Source: Leptolyngbya ohadii IS1
GTDB lineage: Bacteria > Cyanobacteriota > Cyanobacteriia > Elainellales > Elainellaceae
Length of the DNA stretch: 64,000 bases
Reading direction: 5' to 3'
Assembly: GCF_002215035.1 (NCBI RefSeq)
Contig: NZ_NKFP01000006.1
Span: 2,447,080 to 2,511,079, forward strand
Made by a program: the position numbers and the translations under genes. The notes under the pieces were generated by a model that did not search any database, had not been told where the DNA came from, and saw nothing but the letters and a program-made list of their open reading frames with translations. Below, piece after piece: positions 1 through 9,709 of the stretch. Each line of letters opens with the position of its first letter. The stretch's first letter is position 1.

Positions 1-3000
1 TCTTTGGTTGTAGTTGATGCCAATGTTGATGACTATCAAAGCTTAGTAAGGGGCATCAGCTCTGAGTATGATGTGTTAGTGCTGGAGTCGAGCCAGGATG
101 GCGTACAGCAAATTACCAAGGCACTAAACGATCGCCCCACCATTGAATCGCTTCACATCATTGCTCACGGTGCCCCCGGTACTCTCTTCCTGGGCAACAC
201 CACACTGAGTCTACAAACCCTCGATCGCTATTCCTGGGAGCTGCAATCCTGGTCGATCCAATCCCTGGGTTTGTATAGCTGTAATGTGGCAGCGGGAGAC
301 GCCGGAGCCGAATTTGTCGAGAAACTTCACGCTTTGACTGGAGCAGGCATTTCTGCCTCTACCAAGCTTTTCGGTGCCCATAACCTCGGCGGCAACTGGG
401 AATTAGATACAGCGATCGGTAAGGGAGCAGAACCGCTGGCGATCGCACCCGATGTCATGAATGCCTACAATCACGTCCTGGAACTGCCCGCCGCACGGAG
501 TGCAGAAGTAAGCGGCAACGTCTTCCTGGGCGGTAACTACATTGAGCTAGGACTCAGACCAGACGGTGCATTCAACACAACCGTTGCCAAACCCACTGGC
601 TTCTTTGGCGCGATGGGCAGCGGCGTTGGTATGAGCGTTGACCTGGATGGCTTTGGGGCTGGCACGGTCAACCCTGGTGACTACTTCATGCCCGGAACCC
701 CGGAAGAGCGGTGGGTGATTGGCTACAGAATTGGAGGCACAACTGTCAGGGCGAGCAACGGCAACGGAGCTGCTGATATTGCCAATACTGTCGCTAACAC
801 CTCTTCAGGCAGCACCCTCTCTGCGGTCAGTACAGGAACCCACAATTCAAGACTGCAAATTGTTCAGGAATACTCCTTCAACGAAGGCGATAAATTCTTC
901 AAAAATACTGTAACGCTCACCAACGTTTCCACCGATGCCCTGGATAGCGTTCGCTATATGCGATCGTTTGACCCAGACAACCCGGTGAACTTCGGCGGTG
1001 CATATGCAACACTCAACACAGTGCTTGCAACGGTCGCTGTAGATGGCTATGCTCTGGTTGCGGCAAAAGCAGCACCAGGCGATCCGGCAATTGCAGCAAC
1101 TGGAAGCGAGGTGCCTGTCTTCTTCTACTCGTCTGATCCCAGAGCCGTTGGCTCTTATTTTGGCTTCGCTAACACCGATCCCTACGCAGCACAGGCTTAC
1201 GATTCTCCAGTGGCAAGGGGTGTATCAGCAACGGGTGACACCGGGATGACAATCGCCTTCGATGTGGGCACCCTAGCTGCCGGGCAGTCTACCACCTTTG
1301 TTTACTACACCAGCCTTGACCCGCGCCCCATCTCAGAAGTGCTGGGCAGCATTAACTCACTCGACCTCGTGGATGAAAGCGATACGGGTATTTCGCCCAC
1401 AGATAACGTTACAGGCGATACCACGCCAACCTTTGGCGGCTCTCTGCCTACATCTGCCGCAGGGGACACGATCAAAATCTATGCCGATGACGTACTCGTC
1501 GGTTCTGGGACGGTTGGAGCAGATGGAAAGTGGTCTGTTACAACCTCTATCCTGGGTGAAGGGGAGCGCAAGATTACCTCTACTCGTACCAGCGGTGGCA
1601 CCGAAAGCGCACCTTCTGCTCCCATCTATATCACGATCGATACGATCGCCCCAGATGCACCCACTGCACCCTTCCGATTGGCAGCGGTAGATGATACTGG
1701 CATCTCCGACAGTGACGGAATTACCACCGAAACCAATTCACTTCTCTTCAGCGGGACTCTGACGGCTGCCGAAGAAGGATTCCGCGTCAAGCTTTACAAG
1801 GGAACGACGCTCCTGGGAGAAGCGACAGTGGGTACGGGTGGTGCATGGTCTGTAACCACAAATGTCGCCCTGACTGAAGGCAGCAACGCAATTACCTACA
1901 CCATCACCGACAAGGGAGGCAACACAAGCGCCCCCTCTGCTGAATTGCCCATCGTTGTCGATACATCTGCACCGACGATCGACCCCACCGCTAAACCGGA
2001 TCTCCAATCCACCAGCGATAACGGGACTTCTGATACGGACGATAAAACGAACCTGACCAACCTCACTTTTGAAGGGACACTCACTCCTGCTGATGCTGGC
2101 TCAAAGGTCAAAATCTTTGATAATGGCAATTTGGTAGGGGAAGGAACCGTGACCGATACGGGTGCCTGGACGGTCAACGCAACAGGGATTGGCGTGGGTT
2201 CTCGATCGATTACCTACAAAGTAATGGATCCCTCAGGCAACGAAAGCGGAGAATCGGCTGCACTCACCGTTGAAGTCAGCACTGCAAAACCCACTCTGCC
2301 CACGGGAGAGGGCATCAGTTCTCAGCCTGACCTCACAGCGGCATCCGACACGGGTGAATCTGACAGCGACGACCTCACAGGCGACAACACGCCGACCTTC
2401 ACCGGGCAATTCAGCAGTGCAGAAGCAGGTTTCACAATCACCATCTACAACGGAGATGTGGCTGTCGGCACAGGCACCGTAGACGAAGATGGCTTCTGGG
2501 AAGTCACAACCGATGCCCTCGACAACGGAGATCTCAGCATTCGTTACACTGTCACCGATCTGTTTGGCAATGAAAGCGACCCCTCCGATGAACTGCTGAT
2601 ACGCATGGATGCGATACTGCCCGCAACGCCTGAATTTGTTCCAGATTTGATTGGAGCCAGCGACACGGGTAAAGATCAGACAGACAATATCACCGCCGAT
2701 AACACCCCTACTTTCAGCGGCACAGGCATCGCCGGACAAATTGTGCGAATCTACGACGGCGATACCAAAGTGGGTGAAGGCATCGTTGACAGCGAGGGCA
2801 ACTGGTCTGTAACAACCTCTGTCCTGGAAGCAGGCAATCGCAGCATTACCAGCACCCTGGTTGACCCCATTACAGGAAATGAGAGTCTCAGATCCCCGGC
2901 TCTAACCATTACCCTTGATCCCACTGCCGTTATCACACCCGTAATTCAAGGAATTGACAATGGCTCTGGCGGTTCTGGTGGCTCTGGCGGTTCCGGTGGT

Positions 3001-4260
3001 TCCGGTGGCTCTGGAAACGGCGATGGTTCTACGAATAACGGCGGCGGTATCCTGACCAACAACAACACTCCTTCTATAGGAGGCGTGGTCGAACCGGGCA
3101 GCACGATCGAAGTTCTGGCAAACGGTCAGCCTGTCAGGGGAAATGTCACCCTCAACGGCGATGGTACCTGGAAATTCGTCCCCGAAACACCTCTGCCCGA
3201 TGGCACTTACAAAGTCGTCGTTAAGGCAACCAGCGCCAGCGGTGGAGTCGTTCTTTCCCCGGAGAGCACACTGACCATTGACACCAAACCTGCAACGGTC
3301 ACGATCGTCGATACCCTGTCCGACCTGCGCGATACGACCACCAGTTCCCTTACCCTCAAATTTAGCGAGGCGATCAAGAACCTCGACGTTGCTGACCTCA
3401 ACCTGACTCTAAACGGTCAACCGATCGACCTCAAAGGAACAACCCTCACCCAGAAAGATGCTCAGACCTGGGTATTAGGCAATCTGCCCCAGTCCGCTGC
3501 GCCCAGCGGGGAATACAAAATCGCTGTTAACCGCAGCGACATCACCGACCTGGCAGGCAACCCGCTCAGTTTTGGCGCGATCGACGGCTGGATTACGGGC
3601 TACACAGCCAACGCTACCGCCATGCCTCCGGTCAAAGGTAAGATCGGAATCCGCATGACGGGTAACGAAGGCAACAACGGCATCAGAGGCACCAAGCTCA
3701 GAGATGTCCTCCGTGGCATGGACGGCAACGACAGACTCCTCGGCGGCAAAGGCAACGACAGGCTTGTAGGCGGCAGAGGCAATGATAGACTCGGCGGCGG
3801 CAGAGGCGATGACAGACTGATTGGCGGCAACGGTCGCGATCGGCTGAACGGCATGGGTCGTCGGGACGTTCTGGTGGGCGGTAAAGGCAACGACAGACTC
3901 GCAGGCGGCGGTGGCGATGACCTTCTGCAAGGCGGAGTGGGTCGGGATCAGCTCATCGGGGGCGGCGGCAAAGACACCTATGCCATGAACAATGTCTCTC
4001 ACCGGGGCGATCTGGTTATCGGCTTCAGTGCCAAGGACGACCTCATCGATCTGCGCGGCATCATGCAGGCACAGCAGTACAAGGCAGACAACCGCTTTGC
4101 CCAGTACTATCAGTACGTGCAACTGGCACAGGTGGGCAGCAATACCGAGGTTCGCATCGATCGCGATGGCAGCGGCAGCGGCACCACAATGACCACCCTG
4201 ATGACCTTACAGGGAATCGCCGCTAATACAGTTCAATCCTCGAACTTTGTGATTGGCTAA
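1..4260 (+). CDS. Giant DUF4347 / Ig-like repeat / RTX surface protein, 5' partial
   Basis: The reading frame is open from the first base of the window, so the true start lies upstream. Counting from base 4, residues 1-150 match a DUF4347 domain (motif YSCNVAAGDAG). Residues 160-450 form a Gly/Thr-rich beta region. At least five Ig-like repeats follow (about 450-980), each opening with an Asp-Thr-Gly turn and a TPTF-like strand. A Gly-Ser linker (985-1005), two more Ig-like units and RTX calcium-binding nonapeptides (about 1220-1320, GNDRLLGGKGNDRL type) lead to a short C-terminal region. RTX proteins of this kind are usually exported by type I secretion and bind calcium outside the cell. An adhesin or sheath role is inferred. 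No ABC exporter gene is present next to it in the window. Confidence 0.85.
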   Translation, partial: SLVVVDANVDDYQSLVRGISSEYDVLVLESSQDGVQQITKALNDRPTIESLHIIAHGAPGTLFLGNTTLSLQTLDRYSWELQSWSIQSLGLYSCNVAAGDAGAEFVEKLHALTGAGISASTKLFGAHNLGGNWELDTAIGKGAEPLAIAPDVMNAYNHVLELPAARSAEVSGNVFLGGNYIELGLRPDGAFNTTVAKPTGFFGAMGSGVGMSVDLDGFGAGTVNPGDYFMPGTPEERWVIGYRIGGTTVRASNGNGAADIANTVANTSSGSTLSAVSTGTHNSRLQIVQEYSFNEGDKFFKNTVTLTNVSTDALDSVRYMRSFDPDNPVNFGGAYATLNTVLATVAVDGYALVAAKAAPGDPAIAATGSEVPVFFYSSDPRAVGSYFGFANTDPYAAQAYDSPVARGVSATGDTGMTIAFDVGTLAAGQSTTFVYYTSLDPRPISEVLGSINSLDLVDESDTGISPTDNVTGDTTPTFGGSLPTSAAGDTIKIYADDVLVGSGTVGADGKWSVTTSILGEGERKITSTRTSGGTESAPSAPIYITIDTIAPDAPTAPFRLAAVDDTGISDSDGITTETNSLLFSGTLTAAEEGFRVKLYKGTTLLGEATVGTGGAWSVTTNVALTEGSNAITYTITDKGGNTSAPSAELPIVVDTSAPTIDPTAKPDLQSTSDNGTSDTDDKTNLTNLTFEGTLTPADAGSKVKIFDNGNLVGEGTVTDTGAWTVNATGIGVGSRSITYKVMDPSGNESGESAALTVEVSTAKPTLPTGEGISSQPDLTAASDTGESDSDDLTGDNTPTFTGQFSSAEAGFTITIYNGDVAVGTGTVDEDGFWEVTTDALDNGDLSIRYTVTDLFGNESDPSDELLIRMDAILPATPEFVPDLIGASDTGKDQTDNITADNTPTFSGTGIAGQIVRIYDGDTKVGEGIVDSEGNWSVTTSVLEAGNRSITSTLVDPITGNESLRSPALTITLDPTAVITPVIQGIDNGSGGSGGSGGSGGSGGSGNGDGSTNNGGGILTNNNTPSIGGVVEPGSTIEVLANGQPVRGNVTLNGDGTWKFVPETPLPDGTYKVVVKATSASGGVVLSPESTLTIDTKPATVTIVDTLSDLRDTTTSSLTLKFSEAIKNLDVADLNLTLNGQPIDLKGTTLTQKDAQTWVLGNLPQSAAPSGEYKIAVNRSDITDLAGNPLSFGAIDGWITGYTANATAMPPVKGKIGIRMTGNEGNNGIRGTKLRDVLRGMDGNDRLLGGKGNDRLVGGRGNDRLGGGRGDDRLIGGNGRDRLNGMGRRDVLVGGKGNDRLAGGGGDDLLQGGVGRDQLIGGGGKDTYAMNNVSHRGDLVIGFSAKDDLIDLRGIMQAQQYKADNRFAQYYQYVQLAQVGSNTEVRIDRDGSGSGTTMTTLMTLQGIAANTVQSSNFVIG

Positions 4261-4418
4261 GCAGCTAGCTAAGCGACTGGCTAAGTAATTAGTTAAATCA
4301 TTGGTTGCTTGTAATGGGCTGATAATCAGCTAATTCGAGTCCTCTAATTCGCGGTTCGATCGAATAAATGACGGTTCGCAGATCATAGTTCATAGATTAC
4401 GTTTCATCAATTACAACT

Positions 4419-4441
4419 GGGGCGCAAGCCCCTTTTTCTTT
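4419..4441 (+). terminator. Rho-independent terminator after the RTX protein
   Basis: A GGGGC stem with a GCAA tetraloop and a GCCCC arm is followed by TTTTTCTTT, about 160 bases after the stop at 4260. The rest of the 364-base gap before the amine oxidase is AT-rich. It begins with degenerate GCTAAG-type repeats just after the stop codon and shows no other gene. Confidence 0.8.
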
Positions 4442-4624
4442 GCCGATTTGTCGCAGGTTCCTTTTTTCCTATCTCCACCAGGAAAAGCCTTTCTTAAAAC
4501 TCGTAATGACAGATACAAAACAGGCATTGGGATTGATTTAGCTTAGTCAGCATTGCGATAAGAACCCGATCCTATCCCCCAGACTGGTTCTCATTTTGCT
4601 GACGTTTTAAACCACTCCCCTTTT

Positions 4625-6571
4625 ATGACCGCCATCTCTCATCCCCCGACGTCCACCGCTTCACCTTCCACTGTTCATCCGCTAGAGCCACTCGTCGCAG
4701 CAGAGATTTTAGCGGCGTTGGAAATTCTCAAAGCGCAGCAGACCCTCAGCAATCGCGTCCGGTTTATCTCCATCACCCTGCACGAACCGCCCAAAGCTCT
4801 GGTACTCAGCTACGAACCAGGAATGCCCTTCGAGCGGGAAGCCTTTATCATTGTGCTAGACAACACCACAGGCAACACCTACGAGGCGATCGTTTCCCTC
4901 ACCAGCCAATCCGTGACTTCCTGGAAACACATTCCCGGCGTGCAGCCACCGATCGCCCTGGACGAATTTTTTGACTGCGAAGCGGCAGTAAAAGCCAATC
5001 CCGAATTTCAGGCAGCCGTCCGCAAGCGGGGCATTGAGGACATGGATCTGGTCTGTGTCGATCCCTGGTCTGCCGGAGTCTACGCTGACGACCCGGAAAG
5101 AGACCAAGGGAGACGGCTCCTACGCGCACTCTGCTGGGTTCGCAGCAATCCCACGGACAACCTCTACGCCCACCCGATCGACGGTCTGACGATTATCTTT
5201 GATCTCAATTCGCTGGAAGTCGTGCGAGTCGAGGATCATAGGGTCATCCCCATTCCCCAGGAAATGACCAACTACACCACGGAATACGTCGCAGACCTCC
5301 GCAAAGACGTTAAACCGCTGGACATTACCCAGCCGGGGGGAGCCAGCTTTGAAGTGCGAGACGGGCATGAGATTCGCTGGCAAAAATGGCGAATGCGGAT
5401 TGGCTTTACTCCCCGCGAGGGACTGGTGCTGTACACCGTTGGCTACGAGGATCAGGGGCGAGTCCGTCCGATTCTTTATCGGGCTTCCCTGGTAGAAATG
5501 ACCGTGCCCTACGGCGATACCAACATTACCCAGTGCCGCAAAAATGCCTTTGACGTAGGCGAATACGGCGTCGGTACGCTGGCAAACTCCCTGAAGCTGG
5601 GCTGCGACTGCCTGGGCGAAATCCGCTACTTTGATGCGGTGATGGCAAACACCAGCGGCGAAATCGTCGAAATCAAAAATGCCATTTGTATGCACGAAGA
5701 AGATTATGGCATCCTCTGGAAGCATACCGACTGGCGCACCGATCAAGTGGAAGTCCGGCGATCGCGTCGCTTAGTTCTCTCGTTTATTGCCACCGTCGGC
5801 AACTACGAATATGGCTTCTTCTGGTACTTCTATCAGGACGGCACGATTCAGTACGAAGTGAAGCTAACGGGCATGATGACTACGGGAGCCGTAATGCCGG
5901 GAGAAAAGCCTGCCTACGGAACGGAATTAACGCCCCAACTTTATGCACCGAATCATCAGCATGTTTTTTGCGTTCGGATGGATATGTCGATCGACGGGAT
6001 TCACAATTCCGTTTACGAAGTTGATACCGAAGCCGTTCCCATGGGTGAAGCCAATCCTTACGGAAATGCGTTCTACGCAAAATCTACGCTGTTGTCTACA
6101 GAACAGGAAGCACAGCGGCTCATCGATCCGTTTAAGGCACGCTACTGGAAGATTGTGAATCCCTCTGTGCAAAACCGCATGGGCTATCCCGTCGGCTACA
6201 AGCTCGTCCACGGCGAAAACGGCTTACCCTTTGCCCATCCCGAATCCAGCGTCATGCAGCGGGGCGGCTATATGACCAAACATCTGTGGGTGACGCCCTA
6301 CGATCCAGAAGAGCGATTCCCGGCGGGCAACTATCCCAACCAGCATCCCGGCGGCGACGGCTTGCCCCGATGGACGCAGGCAGATGAATCTGTTGAAAAT
6401 ACCGATCTCGTGGTCTGGTACACCTTCAACCACAACCATATTCCCCGCTGCGAAGACTGGCCCGTGATGCCCGTGTCCTACATTGGCTTTATGCTGAAGC
6501 CCGTCAACTTCTTCGACCTTAATCCCTCCAACGACGTGCCGCCCTCCCCCTCCAAGCACAAATGCCATTAA
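4625..6571 (+). CDS. Copper-containing primary-amine oxidase
   Basis: Copper amine oxidases convert primary amines, O2 and water to aldehyde, ammonia and H2O2 using a self-made topaquinone. All key residues are visible. The topaquinone precursor is Tyr394 in the NYEY motif. The catalytic base is Asp310 in NAFDVGEYG. The copper ligands are His444 and His446 (HQH) with a third His in HNH near 603-605. The length of 648 residues is normal for the bacterial family. There is no obvious signal peptide, so a cytoplasmic location is likely. The protein begins with a Ser/Thr/Pro-rich stretch of about 20 residues, and the ATG has no strong ribosome-binding site. The substrate cannot be read from the sequence. 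The stop overlaps the end of the convergent J-domain gene by four bases. Confidence 0.95.
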   Translation: MTAISHPPTSTASPSTVHPLEPLVAAEILAALEILKAQQTLSNRVRFISITLHEPPKALVLSYEPGMPFEREAFIIVLDNTTGNTYEAIVSLTSQSVTSWKHIPGVQPPIALDEFFDCEAAVKANPEFQAAVRKRGIEDMDLVCVDPWSAGVYADDPERDQGRRLLRALCWVRSNPTDNLYAHPIDGLTIIFDLNSLEVVRVEDHRVIPIPQEMTNYTTEYVADLRKDVKPLDITQPGGASFEVRDGHEIRWQKWRMRIGFTPREGLVLYTVGYEDQGRVRPILYRASLVEMTVPYGDTNITQCRKNAFDVGEYGVGTLANSLKLGCDCLGEIRYFDAVMANTSGEIVEIKNAICMHEEDYGILWKHTDWRTDQVEVRRSRRLVLSFIATVGNYEYGFFWYFYQDGTIQYEVKLTGMMTTGAVMPGEKPAYGTELTPQLYAPNHQHVFCVRMDMSIDGIHNSVYEVDTEAVPMGEANPYGNAFYAKSTLLSTEQEAQRLIDPFKARYWKIVNPSVQNRMGYPVGYKLVHGENGLPFAHPESSVMQRGGYMTKHLWVTPYDPEERFPAGNYPNQHPGGDGLPRWTQADESVENTDLVVWYTFNHNHIPRCEDWPVMPVSYIGFMLKPVNFFDLNPSNDVPPSPSKHKCH

Positions 6572-7536
6572 TAATCCATACCACGCCTTCTTTCCTCTCT
6601 TTCTCGCCGTGCCTTTTCCTCTGCTTCTTTTTCTCGCATCGCTTGCAGCAGAAAAAATCTGTCTCTTGGTGAAAGGCTTCTGATGAAATCATCGGTAATT
6701 GGCTTGACCAGTAGAGACCTAAAGTGTGCAATGCGCGATAATCTCTGCTGTTTCAGTTGAGATAGGCGGTCATTTGCTCTGTTTGTACAAGCCCGAATCG
6801 CATCGCAATAAGCTCGACTATAGCTGGACTCCTTCACTACTTGCCGTAAGTAATAGAAAAAGACCAATAATGTCAATGCTCCAATTGCTAGCACATAGAG
6901 TTTGAATCCCTCTCTAAACACAATTCCCGACGCTCTGTACATCCTGAAGTGAACTTCAAGCGTGTATGAAACCATCAGTGCAAAGACAAATGTTGGAACA
7001 GCAGAAGAAATCGCGATGGAGATTGGAACAAGGATGAGCAACGCAAAAGCGCTGCTAATCTTACCTCCCTGGGTCTGAGGATATTTCTCACCAGGTTTGT
7101 GGTTTGGCAGTTTTCCGAGATAACTTGCGTATTGCGCTTCTACAGCCTGAATGCAAATGCTACAGTCCCTCTTAATAATGGCTTCTTCTTCGCGTAATTC
7201 TGCTGCGATCGCGTCCATCTCAGCCTGGGAAAACCGGACATCGATTTGAGTACCCGTCCATTGATAGGAGGTTTGAGGGACTGCTGGCGAATCAAACTTG
7301 TCGAGCTGGCGATCGTATTGTCGTCTCTTTTCTGGGTCGCGCAGTACCGCATAAGCCTGATTCAGGCGTTTCATTTGCTCCTCGGTTTGCCCTTTGCTCG
7401 CAGTTGAGTCATGGGGCATCTGGATGTCTGGATGGAAGACTCGCGCCAGCTTCCGGTAAGCTTGCCTAATATCTTCAGCAGAAGCATCTCTAGAAACCCC
7501 CAGAATTTTGTAGTAATTCTGATCCTGTTTCGGCAT
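6568..7536 (-). CDS. Membrane-anchored J-domain (DnaJ-like) protein
   Basis: Residues 5-75 are a J-domain: the YYKILGVSRDAS start, a helix with QAYRKLARVFHPD containing the essential HPD that stimulates Hsp70 ATPase, and the closing LRDPEKRRQYD. There is no G/F-rich region and no zinc-finger domain, so this is a type III J-protein. Two hydrophobic segments (about 160-195 and 205-230) suggest a membrane anchor. The C-terminus is strongly charged (EKEAEEKARREREERRR). It probably recruits a DnaK to a membrane site; the client is unknown. The gene is convergent with the amine oxidase (4-base overlap) and divergent from the carbonic anhydrase gene. Confidence 0.9.
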   Translation of the reverse strand: MPKQDQNYYKILGVSRDASAEDIRQAYRKLARVFHPDIQMPHDSTASKGQTEEQMKRLNQAYAVLRDPEKRRQYDRQLDKFDSPAVPQTSYQWTGTQIDVRFSQAEMDAIAAELREEEAIIKRDCSICIQAVEAQYASYLGKLPNHKPGEKYPQTQGGKISSAFALLILVPISIAISSAVPTFVFALMVSYTLEVHFRMYRASGIVFREGFKLYVLAIGALTLLVFFYYLRQVVKESSYSRAYCDAIRACTNRANDRLSQLKQQRLSRIAHFRSLLVKPITDDFIRSLSPRDRFFLLQAMREKEAEEKARREREERRRGMDY

Positions 7537-7672
7537 GACTGATTGCTATAAGCTTGGTCAAACTGTATAGAATTTATAGCTCAGACAGAAAATTGGCGAC
7601 GATTGTGACGAGAATGTCACAGCACATCAATTGCTGCACATTAATCGCTACACATTAATTGCTGAATAGCAG

Positions 7673-7703
7673 ACACCTATTCCAGTTTGGGGTAGGTGTT
7701 TTT
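7673..7703 (+). terminator. Orphan terminator-like hairpin upstream of the alpha carbonic anhydrase
   Basis: An 11-bp stem (ACACCTATTCC / GGGGTAGGTGT, two G-T pairs) with an AGTTT loop ends in a run of T on the plus strand. It sits between two divergent genes (305-base gap, 7537-7841), so it cannot end either annotated gene. It could terminate a short RNA started within the gap or attenuate the leader of the downstream gene. Confidence 0.55.
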
Positions 7704-7722
7704 CTGCAAACCTGCTGCCCTT

Positions 7723-7761
7723 CAAAGTGATTCCGCAAAGTGATTCCGCAAAGTGATTTCG
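7723..7761 (+). repeat. 13-bp tandem repeat, three copies
   Basis: CAAAGTGATTCCG occurs three times head to tail, the third copy with one change (TTTCG). It lies 80 bases before the start of the alpha carbonic anhydrase. It could be a protein-binding array or simply a slippage product. Confidence 0.85.
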
Positions 7762-7841
7762 ACCATGCCCAGCGACTCAGGCACAGCAGCAGGATATTAT
7801 CGATCGGGTGTCTAAATCGATCGCCCTACTGAATCCGTTCC

Positions 7842-8627
7842 ATGAAAAGAAGATCCCTTTTGCGGCTGACAGGCGCAAGTTTTTTGAGCAGTTTCCTTGC
7901 CGCATTTCCCGCTCCATCTGCAAATGCCGCCCCCCGCAATTTCAGCAGAACTTCGAGTACACAATGGGGCTACACTGGCGACACCAGCCCGGAACACTGG
8001 GGAGAACTTGCGCCGGAATTTCGGATCTGCCAGACCGGACAGCAGCAAACGCCGATCGATTTGACCGAAGCTCCGGTCGTGGAACCCGACCATCTAGAGA
8101 TTCACTATCAGCCCACTTCCCTTCACATCACCCACAACACCCGCACAATTCAGGTGAACTACGCGCCGGGAAGCCATATTGTCTTTCAGGGCGAAACCTT
8201 CCATCTGAAGCAGTTTCATTTCCACCATCCCAGCGAACATTTTGTCTTGGGCAAACCCTACGACCTGGAACTGCATCTGGTTCACCAGTCTGCCGCTGGA
8301 AAACTTGCCGTCGTTGGCGTATTCGCCCAGATCGGAGCCTCCCATGCAGCCCTGAAGCCGATCTGGGACGCCATGCCCCCCGAACCCCAAACCGTCGAAG
8401 TTAAAACCTCCATCAATGCCGCCCACCTGCTGCCCACCGATCGCCAGTTCTACGAGTATCGCGGCTCCCTTTCTACCCCACCCTGCTCCGAGGATGTCCT
8501 CTGGTTTGTGATGGCACAGCCGATCGAAGTCTCCGCCGAACAGGTCAACCAATTTGCCGCCCTCTTTCCGCACAATGCTCGACCAATTCAGCCAAAGGGC
8601 GATCGAATCATCAAACACTCGATCTAG
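7842..8627 (+). CDS. ecaA: Alpha-type carbonic anhydrase, exported
   Basis: It catalyses CO2 + H2O to bicarbonate. The N-terminus (KRRSLLRLTG followed by a hydrophobic stretch and an Ala-x-Ala site near residues 27-30) is a signal peptide with a twin arginine, so Tat export is plausible. The catalytic zinc site is complete: His126 and His128 in QFHFHHPSEH and His145 in ELHLVH. The terminal part carries the YRGSLSTPPCSE motif typical of the alpha class. The length of 261 residues fits cyanobacterial EcaA-like enzymes, which act in the periplasm or outside the cell. The gene stands between divergent dnaJ-like and co-directional methyltransferase genes. A beta-class enzyme occurs 9 kb away. Confidence 0.95.
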   Translation: MKRRSLLRLTGASFLSSFLAAFPAPSANAAPRNFSRTSSTQWGYTGDTSPEHWGELAPEFRICQTGQQQTPIDLTEAPVVEPDHLEIHYQPTSLHITHNTRTIQVNYAPGSHIVFQGETFHLKQFHFHHPSEHFVLGKPYDLELHLVHQSAAGKLAVVGVFAQIGASHAALKPIWDAMPPEPQTVEVKTSINAAHLLPTDRQFYEYRGSLSTPPCSEDVLWFVMAQPIEVSAEQVNQFAALFPHNARPIQPKGDRIIKHSI

Positions 8628-8704
8628 GAATCCTTTACACTAGTTAATAATTCAAGGCTTAACCGCCCAAAAAACTGGCAGATTCAACGATCGAACCAAC
8701 CCCC

Positions 8705-9646
8705 ATGACCCCATCCCTCACAATCGGACTATTGCTCACCCTGGCGATCGGCGGGATTGCCCTCTACCTGATCACGCCGCGCCGCTACGAATCCGCTGAC
8801 TCTGTTGCCCAGTCCTACGACGAATGGACAGAGGACGGCATTCTGGAATTTTACTGGGGTGAGCATATCCACCTGGGGCACTATGGTTCGCCGCCCCGCC
8901 GTAAAGACTTTCTCGCCGCCAAGTCCGACTTTGTGCATGAGATGGTGCGCTGGGGTGGACTGGACAAGTTGCCTCACGGAATGACTGTCCTGGATGTGGG
9001 CTGCGGCATCGGCGGCAGTGCCCGAATTCTGGCGAAGGACTACAGCTTTGACGTCACCGGAATTACTATCAGTCCGCAGCAGGTAAAACGCGCCCAGGAA
9101 CTCACCCCCACCGACGTAACCGCACAGTTTCAGGTGGATGATGCGATGGCGCTCTCCTTCCCCGATGCCAGCTTTGATGTGGTTTGGTCGGTGGAAGCGG
9201 GTCCCCATATGCCGGACAAAGCCATTTTCGCCAAAGAACTGCTGCGCGTCCTCAAACCCGGCGGCATTCTCGTCGTCGCGGACTGGAACCAGCGGGACGA
9301 TCGCCAGATCCCCCTCAACTTTTGGGAAAAGCCCGTGATGCGGCAGTTGCTCGATCAGTGGTCACACCCTGCTTTTTCCAGCATCGAAGGATTCTCTGAA
9401 CTGCTGGAAGCCACCGGACTGGTAGAAGGGAAGGTCGTCACGGCAGACTGGACAGAGCCAACCTTGCCCTCCTGGTTAGACTCGATCTGGCAGGGCATCG
9501 CCCGACCCGCCGGACTGGTAAAATTTGGGCTTCCCGGCTTCATCAAATCCCTGCGCGAAGTGCCCACCCTCCTGCTGATGCGGATTGCCTTTGGTGCAGG
9601 ACTCTGCCGCTTTGGAATGTTTCGGGCGGTGCGGGCAGAGTCTTAA
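8705..9646 (+). CDS. MPBQ/MSBQ methyltransferase (tocopherol and plastoquinone synthesis)
   Basis: This SAM-dependent methyltransferase matches, in length and throughout its sequence, the cyanobacterial enzyme that methylates 2-methyl-6-phytylbenzoquinol and its solanesyl counterpart (Synechocystis Sll0418 type, recognised from memory). An N-terminal membrane anchor (residues 5-25) is followed by YDEWTEDGILEFYWGEHIHLGHYG, the SAM motif I LDVGCGIGGSARILA (about 98-112), and the VWSVEAGPHMPDK and PGGILVVADWNQRDDRQ blocks. A hydrophobic C-terminal helix suggests peripheral association with thylakoid or envelope membrane. It starts 77 bases after ecaA; co-transcription is possible but unproven. 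Confidence 0.93.
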   Translation: MTPSLTIGLLLTLAIGGIALYLITPRRYESADSVAQSYDEWTEDGILEFYWGEHIHLGHYGSPPRRKDFLAAKSDFVHEMVRWGGLDKLPHGMTVLDVGCGIGGSARILAKDYSFDVTGITISPQQVKRAQELTPTDVTAQFQVDDAMALSFPDASFDVVWSVEAGPHMPDKAIFAKELLRVLKPGGILVVADWNQRDDRQIPLNFWEKPVMRQLLDQWSHPAFSSIEGFSELLEATGLVEGKVVTADWTEPTLPSWLDSIWQGIARPAGLVKFGLPGFIKSLREVPTLLLMRIAFGAGLCRFGMFRAVRAES

Positions 9647-9709
9647 CCTGCGGTTTAGCGCAATCCAAGCGATCGATCAGGCTAGCGATGGAGCTAACGA
9701 TCGAGATCC

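Noticed and set aside
3475-4122. 215-codon minus-strand frame
   Set aside because: Antisense to RTX repeats; its Ala/Val repeat pattern only mirrors the glycine/aspartate repeats.
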